The notes under the pieces were generated by a model, which was not told the DNA's origin, did not search any database, and worked only from the letters and a program-made list of their open reading frames with translations. The position numbers were made by a program, and so were the translations under genes. Below are positions 1 to 5,713 of a stretch of DNA of 5,758 nucleotides, piece by piece (positions within the stretch are counted from its first letter, which is position 1; every line of letters starts with the position of its first letter). The DNA is taken from the NCBI GenBank assembly GCA_900554585.1, contig USHS01000099.1:1-5758 (forward strand), given 5' to 3'. This stretch comes from an uncultured Collinsella sp. (GTDB taxonomy: Bacteria; Actinomycetota; Coriobacteriia; Coriobacteriales; Coriobacteriaceae).

Positions 1-2
1 GT

Positions 3-98
3 GCGGCGGAGGTTCTTTCGTCCTGCGGAGTGCGCCGGAAAGGTAGGTTGCCCTCGGGCCTGCGTTACCTCGGTGCTGCCGTTACGGGCAATAACTAA
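3..98 (+). CDS. possible 3' end of an unidentified gene (partial)
   Basis: Frame 3 is open from the left edge to a TAA at 96-98, giving 31 residues that end in LRYLGAAVTGNN. I do not recognise the protein. Support is indirect: the third codon positions are mostly G or C, like the genuine genes here, and the frame stops 16 bases before a + strand intrinsic terminator, as the end of an operon would. Frame 1 is open for longer (1-282) but runs straight through that terminator, so it is less likely. An RNA gene ending at the terminator is an alternative, but I could not match the bases to tRNA, tmRNA, SRP RNA or RNase P RNA. Confidence 0.35.
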   Translation, partial: AAEVLSSCGVRRKGRLPSGLRYLGAAVTGNN

Positions 99-114
99 TC
101 TGATTAAAGATGGT

Positions 115-143
115 GCGCGGCCTTTTGACCGCGCTTTTGTTTT
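115..143 (+). terminator. Rho-independent terminator
   Basis: GCGCGG (115-120) pairs perfectly with CCGCGC (129-134) around an 8-base loop. It is followed at once by a T-rich tract, TTTTGTTTT (135-143). This is a classic intrinsic terminator for a + strand transcript entering from the left edge. Whatever gene it serves lies mostly or wholly outside the window. Confidence 0.75.
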
Positions 144-166
144 GCTTCGCGCGATGTGGGGGTGGT

Positions 167-379
167 GGCGACGTGCATTTTTGCGAGTATTCAGCAATCG
201 AAGGTCCCTGCATACCGATCTCGGGCAAAAAATCGGGATTTATCGATGTTATCTACGAATGATGGGCGGGGTTATGGGCTGACAGCGTTTGATTTGCAGG
301 GATATTCGCGGTCTTTGGCATTTTTCGTGGCGGTCGAAGCTGTCTGGCATGCTGAATACTCCCAAAAATGCACGGCGCC
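167..379. repeat. imperfect 30-bp inverted repeat in a 260-bp gene-free stretch
   Basis: The left arm, 167-196, begins GGCGACGTGCATTTTTGC. The reverse complement of 350-379 begins GGCGCCGTGCATTTTTGG. The two arms match at 28 of 30 positions, with about 153 bases between them. A shorter 10-mer, CGAAGGTCCC (199-208), also recurs inverted at 386-395, outside the right arm. The stretch 144-404 shows no convincing gene: its short ORFs lack ribosome binding sites and recognisable products. The arms could be two facing copies of a dispersed extragenic repeat, the ends of a small non-autonomous element, or a structured RNA. The sequence alone does not decide between these. Confidence 0.6.
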
Positions 380-404
380 TTGAGGGGGACCTTCGCGACA
401 AAGG

Positions 405-443
405 AAACCGCCCCGTCGAAGTATGCATTCGACGGGGCGGTTT
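405..443 (-). terminator. terminator hairpin downstream of lemA
   Basis: The 16 bases at 405-420 pair perfectly with 428-443 around a 7-base loop (421-427). The GC-rich core is flanked by A/T pairs, so the - strand transcript ends in GGTTTCCTTTG. It lies 36 bp beyond the lemA stop and is almost certainly its terminator. The A/T symmetry could let it act weakly on + strand transcripts too. Confidence 0.8.
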
Positions 444-479
444 ATGCATATAGCCGAATTGGGATACGTTGCCAACCGG

Positions 480-1031
480 TTAGAACTTGACGGTTGGTGC
501 CTGGCGGGCGGCCTCGGCGGCCTCGAAGCCCTGGCGCTCCTTAAACTGGAAGATGCCGGCAAAGATGACGGCCGGGAACGTTTGGATGGCGTTGTTATAG
601 CTGAGCACGCAATCGTTGTAGCTCTGGCGTGCGTAGCTCACCTTGTTCTCGGTGTCCTCGAGCGATGCCTGGAGCTGCGTAAAGTTGGTGTTCGCCTTAA
701 GGTCGGGGTAGGCCTCGGCCACGGCAAAGAGCTGGCGCAGCGCGCCGGTCAGCACGTTGTCGGCTTCCATCTTGGCCTCGGGGGTGGTGGCGCTCACGGC
801 GGCGTTGCGCGCGTTGACTACGGCGGCGAGCGTGTCCTGCTCGTGCTTGGCGTAGCCCTTGACGGTCTCGACCAGGTTAGGGATCAGGTCGTTGCGGCGC
901 TGCAGCTGCGTGTCGATGTTCTGCCAAGCATTATCGATGCGATTGCGCTTGGTGACCATGTTGTTGTAGATGCCGGCGATGGCGCAGACGATCACAACGA
1001 CAACAACGATACCGATGATGACGGGAAGCAT
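480..1031 (-). CDS. lemA: LemA family membrane protein
   Basis: The product has 183 residues, the usual length for the family. Residues 3-22 are a strongly hydrophobic N-terminal segment (a run of Ile and Val), expected to be a single membrane anchor. The LemA signature follows: KRNRIDNAWQNID (28-40), then TQLQRRNDLIPNLVETVKGY (41-60) and the AKHE block, and later a helical region (about 95-150) with AYPDLKAN. The fold known for the family is a bundle of long helices. Its biochemical role is not settled, so no function beyond an anchored helical protein is claimed. The start is supported by GGAG (1037-1040 on the + strand) five bases upstream of the ATG. The gene is monocistronic as far as can be seen, with a strong terminator 36 bp downstream and a divergent regulator gene upstream. 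Confidence 0.95.
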   Translation of the reverse strand: MLPVIIGIVVVVVIVCAIAGIYNNMVTKRNRIDNAWQNIDTQLQRRNDLIPNLVETVKGYAKHEQDTLAAVVNARNAAVSATTPEAKMEADNVLTGALRQLFAVAEAYPDLKANTNFTQLQASLEDTENKVSYARQSYNDCVLSYNNAIQTFPAVIFAGIFQFKERQGFEAAEAARQAPTVKF

Positions 1032-1078
1032 GATGTCTCCGTTTCGAATGGCAGCGGCGTTTTGCGCCGGCCGTTGTT

Positions 1079-1100
1079 GGTATAACGTATCCAGTATACC
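1079..1100. promoter_or_regulatory. lemA promoter region with candidate operator
   Basis: On the - strand TATACT (1098-1093) is a good -10 box. Its best-spaced -35, TTCGGC (1122-1117, 18-bp spacer), is weak. The -10 lies inside an inverted repeat, GGTATA (1079-1084) and TATACC (1095-1100), spaced by 10 bp. A 22-bp dyad over a -10 box is the usual form of a TetR-family operator, and the neighbouring divergent gene encodes such a regulator. The link between the two is inferred from position only. Confidence 0.35.
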
Positions 1101-1242
1101 CGCAACCTTTGACGGTGCCGAACTTTCCGGTAAGCGTTATGTTTCAACCGGGGAGGGGGCGCCAAGATCGAACGGGCGGTACAGGTGTAAGATATGCGAC
1201 AAATTAAGGAATACTGTCTACGCCTTGAGGATGGCGATACGG

Positions 1243-1827
1243 ATGGACCTTCGCATCAAGAAAACCTATCGTGCCCTGTTCGACGCCTTTACCGAGCTTT
1301 TGGAAGAGTATCGGTTTGAGGATTTGACGGTCGCCATGCTGTGCGACCGGGCCATGATTCGCCGCACGACGTTCTATAAGCACTTTCGCGATAAAAACGA
1401 TTACTTCGCCTTTTATATCGATGAGCTCATGTCGGGCTTGCCGCAAAAACAGCCCGATGAGGCCGGCGCAGTGTCTGCCGAGGACGTGCGCACGCTTCGA
1501 CACGCGATTTTGGACGATGCCATGGATTTGATTCTGGCGCACGAGCAGCTCATGGATAACATTTTGGCAAGCAGCATGTCGGGCATGTTGACCAACGTTA
1601 TTTGCGACCGCATTGCCCGCTCCATCCGCGAGCGTGTGATGAACGTGCTTGCCGAGGATGCTCTGGCCCCTGTTTCGCTCGAGACGACATCGGAGTTTAT
1701 CGACGGTGGCATTATTCGACTTTTCACGATATGGTGGGAGTCGGGTCACGATCTTGAGCGTCGACCCGAGATGGCCGACGTGGTCGATGCGCTGTTCGAG
1801 CGAACCATGACGCCGGTACATCACTAG
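1243..1827 (+). CDS. TetR/AcrR family transcriptional regulator
   Basis: The 194-residue product matches the usual length of TetR/AcrR repressors. The N-terminal part begins MDLRIKKTYRALFDAFTELL and continues into a helix-turn-helix at about residues 27-47 (LTVAMLCDRAMIRRTTFYKHF). The TFYKHF end of the recognition helix is a family hallmark. The C-terminal half is helical. Its ending, with FIDGGIIRLFTIWWESG (about 152-168), resembles the DhaS-like TetR C-terminal domain. Ligand and targets cannot be read from the sequence. The start is uncertain: ATG 1243 has AGGA 11 bases upstream (1228-1231), whereas the in-frame ATG at 1231 has GAGG directly against it and no usable spacing. The frame is open further upstream to 970, but that part overlaps lemA and does not look like family sequence. 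lemA is divergent, and the stop is 3 bp from a convergent tRNA gene. Confidence 0.88.
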   Translation: MDLRIKKTYRALFDAFTELLEEYRFEDLTVAMLCDRAMIRRTTFYKHFRDKNDYFAFYIDELMSGLPQKQPDEAGAVSAEDVRTLRHAILDDAMDLILAHEQLMDNILASSMSGMLTNVICDRIARSIRERVMNVLAEDALAPVSLETTSEFIDGGIIRLFTIWWESGHDLERRPEMADVVDALFERTMTPVHH

Positions 1828-1830
1828 AAG

Positions 1831-1920
1831 TGGCGGAGAGAGGGGGATTCGAACCCCCGGAACGCTTTCGCGCTCAACGGTTTTCAAGACCGCCGCATTC
1901 AACCGCTCTGCCATCTCTCC
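1831..1920 (-). tRNA. tRNA-Ser (anticodon UGA)
   Basis: The 90-nt reverse complement folds as a class II tRNA. The acceptor arms GGAGAGA and TCTCTCC pair fully, the discriminator is G, and CCA is encoded (1831-1833). The anticodon loop CTTGAAA sits on a five-pair stem with one G-T wobble, with TGA at 1886-1884. A long variable arm (stem GCGC/GCGT with a GAAA loop) and a T arm GGGGG-TTCGAAT-CCCCC complete it. The long variable arm plus TGA identifies serine, reading UCA and related UCN codons. The gene is tail-to-tail with the TetR-type gene, 3 bp apart, and back-to-back with the deaminase-kinase gene. Confidence 0.97.
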
Positions 1921-1930
1921 GTGAGTCGTA

Positions 1931-1956
1931 ATGATAGCATCGTTTTGAATTTGCAA
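1931..1956 (-). promoter_or_regulatory. possible tRNA-Ser promoter
   Basis: Reading the - strand, TATCAT (1936-1931) lies 10 bp before the mature 5' end of the tRNA, a workable -10 position. The nearest -35-like hexamer, TTGCAA (1956-1951), is only 14 bp away, shorter than usual. The call rests mainly on position, because a tRNA promoter has to lie close to this stretch. Confidence 0.3.
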
Positions 1957-1957
1957 C

Positions 1958-1965
1958 AGGGAAGG
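1958..1965 (+). promoter_or_regulatory. ribosome binding site deciding the tadA-glycerate kinase start
   Basis: AGGGAAGG lies six bases before the ATG at 1972. The in-frame GTG at 1921 would place the start at the very edge of the tRNA gene, has no comparable site, and would add 17 residues unlike TadA. The start at 1972 is therefore preferred. Confidence 0.75.
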
Positions 1966-1971
1966 CGAACG

Positions 1972-3753
1972 ATGACGATCACCGAAATCGACGAGAAGTT
2001 CATGCGCGAGGCACTGGCCGAGGCGCATGCCGCCGCGGAAGTGGGCGAGGTGCCCATCGGAGCTGTAGTGGTGCGCGACGGCGAGATTGTCGCGAGGGCG
2101 CATAATCGCCGCGAACTCGATCAGGATCCTTCGGCGCATGCAGAGTTCGCGGCCCTGTGCGCTGCCGCTCGGTCGCTCGGTCGCTGGCGCCTTTCCGATT
2201 GCACGGTCTATGTAACGCTCGAACCTTGCTGCATGTGTGCGGGGCTTATGGTCAACGCGCGCGTGGGGCGCTGCGTGTATGGCGCGGCTGATGCCAAGGC
2301 GGGCGCGCTGGGATCGCTGTATGACCTGAATGCCGATTCGCGTCTGAATCATCGGTTTAACGTAGGTGCCGGCGTACTGGCGGATGAGTGTCGTGAGGTG
2401 TTGAGCGGCTATTTTAGTGGGCTGCGTGACACCGATGGTGCTGTCTGCGGCTGTGGGGCCGATCTTGAGGCGCATGCCGCTCATGCCGAGGCGCTCTCGT
2501 GTGCCGAAGATATTGCCGTTGAGGCGGTCGATTTTGGTGTCGCGTGTCGCCGGCCCCGCCGTGTGCTGTTGGCGATCGACTCCTTTAAGGGCAGCGTTTC
2601 GAGTGCACAGGCGGAGTCGGCGGTTGCCGAAGGTGTGCGCCGCGTGTGGCCCGATGCCCAGGTGGCAGCATTGCCGCTGGCAGATGGTGGCGAGGGAACG
2701 CTCGACGCCATCGCCGCATGCGGTGGCGAGCTCTCAACCTGCGAGGTTGCAGGTCCCTTGGGCGAACGCGTGTCTGCCCCGATGCTGGTGGACGGCGAGC
2801 GCGAGTCGGCTGTAATTGAGATGGCCGAGGCGGCGGGCATCGGGTGCTCGCCTTGCACGGAATCGGCCGCGCTTGCGGCTTCGACCTATGGCGTGGGCGA
2901 GCTCATGCTTCGCGCGGTCCGTGCGGGGGCAAAGACTATCTATATTGGCTTGGGCGGCAGTGCCACCAACGACGTTGGCGCCGGCATGTTGCAGGCGCTG
3001 GGCGCGCGTGTGGTCGATGATCAAGGCTGCGATATCGCTCCTGGTCTTGCGGGTCTCGAACACGTGGTGAGTATCGATTTGGCACCGGTACTTCGGGCGC
3101 TGAATGGCGCGCGCGTCGTCGTGCTTTCCGATGTCGAGAACCCGCTCGTGGGGCGCCGCGGTGCGCTGACAGTGTTCGGTGGACAGAAGGGTCTGCCGAC
3201 GGGGGATGCCGAGGCCTTGGGCAAGTACGACAGCTGGATGGTCGGCTACGGCCGCCTGCTCGATGCAGCGATTGCCAGGGCGCGGGCTCAGGGGTTGTTG
3301 CGCATGCCCGAGGGTGCACGGACATTTGGATCGGTGCTCGGTGTGCCCGGTGCCGGTGCCGCCGGCGGTCTGGGCGCCGCGCTGCTAGCGCTCGGTGCGG
3401 AGCTACGCTCGGGCGTGGAGACGGTGCTTGATCTGATTGGGTTTGACGAGCGCGTTCGCGATGCCGACCTGGTCATAACGGGCGAGGGCAATATGGACGA
3501 GCAATCCGCCGCCGGTAAGGCGCCGGTGGGCGTGGCCCGTCGTGCGAAGCGATATGGCAAGCCGGTGGTCGCCGTCGTGGGCGGTCGTGCCGACAACCTG
3601 GATGCGGTGTATGGGCAGGGTGTCGATCTGGTTCTGCCGGTCTGCCGCAAGCCCATGAGCCTTGAGGAAGCGCTTGGCATGCAGGAGGCTGTAGCCAATC
3701 TGGTGTGCGCAGGCGAGGGGGCTGCCCGAGCATACGATCTTGGTCGCATATAG
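1972..3753 (+). CDS. fused tRNA adenosine deaminase (TadA) and glycerate kinase
   Basis: This single frame of 593 residues has two complete enzyme domains. Residues 1-150 are TadA-like: HAE at 56-58 and PCCMC at 85-89 supply the zinc ligands (H56, C86, C89) and the proton-shuttling E58. Family members convert adenosine 34 of tRNA-Arg(ACG) to inosine. Residues 198-593 are a full-length GarK/GlxK-type glycerate kinase, which phosphorylates D-glycerate with ATP. It shows AIDSFKGS (201-208), ADGGEG (237-242), GLGGSATNDVGAG (326-338), GGQKG (403-407), PGAGAAGGLGAAL (459-471) and TGEGNMDEQSAAGK (503-516). A linker (151-197) rich in Ala, Cys and His joins them. The only in-frame start near the junction, GTG 2563, has no Shine-Dalgarno site, so independent translation of the kinase looks unlikely. 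Domain identities are very secure; why they are joined is unknown. No clear intrinsic terminator follows. Confidence 0.93.
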   Translation: MTITEIDEKFMREALAEAHAAAEVGEVPIGAVVVRDGEIVARAHNRRELDQDPSAHAEFAALCAAARSLGRWRLSDCTVYVTLEPCCMCAGLMVNARVGRCVYGAADAKAGALGSLYDLNADSRLNHRFNVGAGVLADECREVLSGYFSGLRDTDGAVCGCGADLEAHAAHAEALSCAEDIAVEAVDFGVACRRPRRVLLAIDSFKGSVSSAQAESAVAEGVRRVWPDAQVAALPLADGGEGTLDAIAACGGELSTCEVAGPLGERVSAPMLVDGERESAVIEMAEAAGIGCSPCTESAALAASTYGVGELMLRAVRAGAKTIYIGLGGSATNDVGAGMLQALGARVVDDQGCDIAPGLAGLEHVVSIDLAPVLRALNGARVVVLSDVENPLVGRRGALTVFGGQKGLPTGDAEALGKYDSWMVGYGRLLDAAIARARAQGLLRMPEGARTFGSVLGVPGAGAAGGLGAALLALGAELRSGVETVLDLIGFDERVRDADLVITGEGNMDEQSAAGKAPVGVARRAKRYGKPVVAVVGGRADNLDAVYGQGVDLVLPVCRKPMSLEEALGMQEAVANLVCAGEGAARAYDLGRI

Positions 3754-3901
3754 ATATAAATATCCAATCCGATTTGCCTGTCCAGCTCGTTATTTGTAAA
3801 TATATGTTAATTTCGTTGGCATTTTACGGTCTATACTATTGCCGTATCACTAGTGTCGTATCCACCCGTCTGCAAACGGGAATTACATGAGAGGAGCTAG
3901 G
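3754..3901 (+). promoter_or_regulatory. AT-richer gap with probable promoter of the surface-protein gene
   Basis: This gap is visibly richer in A and T than its surroundings. TATACT at 3832-3837 is a good -10 box, about 65 bp before the start codon. No matching -35 stands out; TTAATT (3807-3812) is 19 bp upstream and is a weak candidate. A small hairpin in the leader, CCCGT (3865-3869) with ACGGG (3876-3880), precedes the ribosome binding site by 11 bp. It has no T-run, so it is not a convincing terminator for the upstream gene. Confidence 0.45.
3892..3896 (+). promoter_or_regulatory. ribosome binding site deciding the surface-protein start
   Basis: A perfect AGGAG is spaced five bases from the ATG at 3902. 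An earlier in-frame ATG at 3887 would overlap this site and add only five residues to the signal peptide, so 3902 is taken as the start. Confidence 0.8.
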
Positions 3902-5641
3902 ATGCGCAGATTGGGAAGTGCGCTTAAGCGCGCGGTTACGGTTGGCGCGGTGTTGGCGCTGACGTTAGGCATGGCCACCCCGGCGACCATGTCATTCGCA
4001 GACGATGCCGTGGGGGGGGGCTCCGGGCAATCGTCCACGTTAGAGCAGAACCAGAAGACGGCGACCGAGCTTGACGAGAATCTGGAGACGAAGGTCACGC
4101 TTTCGTTCCCGGGCAAGCGCGAGGCCGAGCCGTCCGACGTTGTGTTTGTGCTCGATAAGTCGGGCGCTTCCGCGCAGAAGGACATTTACAACCAAGCCAA
4201 AGAATTCTTGGAGCAAATTAGCCAGAAAGCCAAGGATGATGGTCTGGACATCAAGGTCGGCGTAGTCCTCTTCAACAGGGTCGGTAACATCCAGCAGCCG
4301 CTGACGGATGTCGTCACGGGCTATGATGACATCCTGAACGCGATGAACTCGAGTGTGGAACACGGCACCAACATGGACGCCGGCCTTCTTGCCGCAAAGA
4401 GCATCCTTGACGCGGATACTGCCGTTAAGGCCGAGAACAAGCACGTCATCCTGATTAGCGACGGTGCAACCTACCTTTACTGCAAGAATGGCGATTACAC
4501 CAAACCGTATACGAGGTCGTTTGGCAATCCAAAAGAGCAGACGAATCCAGAGACCGGCGTTGCATACCCCAATGGATCGAACCATATGGGCGGTATCTGG
4601 GAGTACCAGTCGCGCCAGTACAATTTCAAAAACGACTGGAAGAAGTTCTCCGACGGCTCCACCAACTTCATTTTCTCGGAGGCCATGAAGGACCCCGAGA
4701 AGCTCGGTGAGTATCTCGCCTACTATCGCGATCAGTACGAGAATAACTCCGAGAAGAACTGGGCCCAGTACGACTACGAGTACACCGACGACGCCCGCAA
4801 TAACGGCACCACGAACCCCATCCCCGTCGAAGTGACCGCTCCCTGCAACATCGATGTCGCGTTCTGGAGCACGGATGACACCTTCCAATCGATGGTCAAT
4901 GCCGGCTATGACATGAACGTTTACTTCAAGAACTGGGCCGACTTCGATGGCTCGAACTTCCTGAAGTACCTCACCAGGAAATCCAACAACGGCCAGCTCG
5001 ACACCGACTTTGCCGAGATCAAGGCAAAGCTCGTGGACAAGATCGCTGTCGGCTCGACGGTCGAGGACTTTATTGGCAACAACTTTGACTTTGTGAACGA
5101 TGCCAGTAAGATCATCCTGAATGTTGCGGGCGAGGACCTTACGCCCGAGAAGATCGACGAGACCACCTATGGCTTTGGCAAGCGTGCGGACGGCGCCTAT
5201 CGCTTCACCCTCAAGTACACGGCAGGGGAGAACGAGAAGCTCGTCTTCACTCTCAACGAGGCCGCGGTGCCCGCTAAACCGGTTGTCCTTACGTACAGCG
5301 AGGTATTGGTGAATAAGCCCACCGAGGCCGGCACCCATAGCCTCAAGGTCAACGAGAGCGCTACCCTGCATCCTGTTGATGGCAATCACGTGTCTGGCGT
5401 CGATTACGAGTTCCCGGTTCCGACGGTTACCTACACGGTCGCTGCTCCCGAGCCTAAGCCCGAGCCCGAGGTTAAACCCACGAAGCCGAGCGATAAGAAG
5501 CCCGTCAAGACGACGAAGGGCAAGAAGGGAACCATGCCGATGACGGGTGATACCTTCTCAATTCTGCCTGTCGTTGGGCTGGTCGTAGCCGGTGCAGCCG
5601 TTTGCGTTGCCGGCATTATCCTCAAGCGCCGTAATCACTAA
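3902..5641 (+). CDS. sortase-anchored surface protein with a von Willebrand A domain
   Basis: The 579-residue product begins with a signal peptide: basic MRRLGSALKR, a hydrophobic core to about residue 30, and a likely cut after SFA33. A VWA-type domain follows from about residue 76, with VVFVLDKSGAS (80-90), HGTN with T156, and VILISDGATY with D187. These are the three loops of a MIDAS metal site, though the first departs from DxSxS. A long aromatic-rich insertion, with C194 and C315, follows the third loop. Residues about 385-513 look like a beta-rich stalk domain. Next come a Pro/Lys-rich spacer (514-543) and a C-terminal sorting signal: MPMTG (545-549), a hydrophobic span (552-574) and KRRNH. 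The product should be cut by a sortase between T548 and G549 and linked to the cell wall. Such proteins often act as adhesins or pilus tips, but no ligand can be inferred. Nine Gs at 4012-4020 could make expression phase-variable. Confidence 0.92.
   Translation: MRRLGSALKRAVTVGAVLALTLGMATPATMSFADDAVGGGSGQSSTLEQNQKTATELDENLETKVTLSFPGKREAEPSDVVFVLDKSGASAQKDIYNQAKEFLEQISQKAKDDGLDIKVGVVLFNRVGNIQQPLTDVVTGYDDILNAMNSSVEHGTNMDAGLLAAKSILDADTAVKAENKHVILISDGATYLYCKNGDYTKPYTRSFGNPKEQTNPETGVAYPNGSNHMGGIWEYQSRQYNFKNDWKKFSDGSTNFIFSEAMKDPEKLGEYLAYYRDQYENNSEKNWAQYDYEYTDDARNNGTTNPIPVEVTAPCNIDVAFWSTDDTFQSMVNAGYDMNVYFKNWADFDGSNFLKYLTRKSNNGQLDTDFAEIKAKLVDKIAVGSTVEDFIGNNFDFVNDASKIILNVAGEDLTPEKIDETTYGFGKRADGAYRFTLKYTAGENEKLVFTLNEAAVPAKPVVLTYSEVLVNKPTEAGTHSLKVNESATLHPVDGNHVSGVDYEFPVPTVTYTVAAPEPKPEPEVKPTKPSDKKPVKTTKGKKGTMPMTGDTFSILPVVGLVVAGAAVCVAGIILKRRNH
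4012..4020 (+). repeat. nine-G homopolymer after the signal peptide
   Basis: An uninterrupted run of nine Gs encodes the last base of Val37, Gly38, Gly39 and part of Gly40, four residues past the predicted signal-peptide cut. Losing one G brings a TAG into frame at 4041-4043, and gaining one brings a TGA into frame at 4072-4074. Either change would remove the whole surface domain. Confidence 0.9.
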
Positions 5642-5655
5642 CGGCGTTGACGCCG
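5642..5655 (+). other. small hairpin just after the surface-protein stop
   Basis: CGGCG (5642-5646) and CGCCG (5651-5655) form a five-pair stem with a TTGA loop directly after the stop codon. There is no T-run behind it, so a terminator role is doubtful. Confidence 0.35.
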
Positions 5656-5713
5656 AACGACGTTTCGCTTCCCAGCGCTTACGCAACGCTTGAATGCTCT
5701 CTGCCAAGCAACT

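Noticed and set aside
1..282. Frame 1 ORF from the left edge
   Set aside because: It reads through a convincing intrinsic terminator at 115-143 and into the inverted-repeat region, with no recognisable product.
423..1085. Long + strand ORF (220 codons) covering lemA
   Set aside because: It lies antisense to the clear lemA gene. The product is a Gly/Val/Leu-rich sequence without a known domain, as expected from the mirror frame of a GC-rich gene.
970..1242. N-terminal extension of the TetR-type protein
   Set aside because: The extension overlaps lemA and its promoter and is unlike TetR family N-termini, which begin close to the KKTYRAL stretch.
1204..2484. - strand ORF of 426 codons spanning the regulator, the tRNA gene and the start of tadA
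   Set aside because: It runs through a tRNA gene and antisense to two recognisable proteins, and its translation shows no family motifs.
2446..2502. Separate zinc-finger protein or domain in the linker
   Set aside because: The Cys/His spacing fits no zinc-finger family I know, so it is reported only as a weak observation and not as a domain.
3865..3880. Intrinsic terminator for the deaminase-kinase gene
   Set aside because: The stem is only five pairs, lies over 100 bp past the stop and downstream of the likely promoter of the next gene, and has no T-run.
4040..5389. - strand ORF of 449 codons antisense to the surface-protein gene
   Set aside because: The + strand product has a signal peptide, VWA motifs and a sorting signal. 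The antisense product is a low-complexity Val/Leu/Gly sequence with no ribosome binding site seen.
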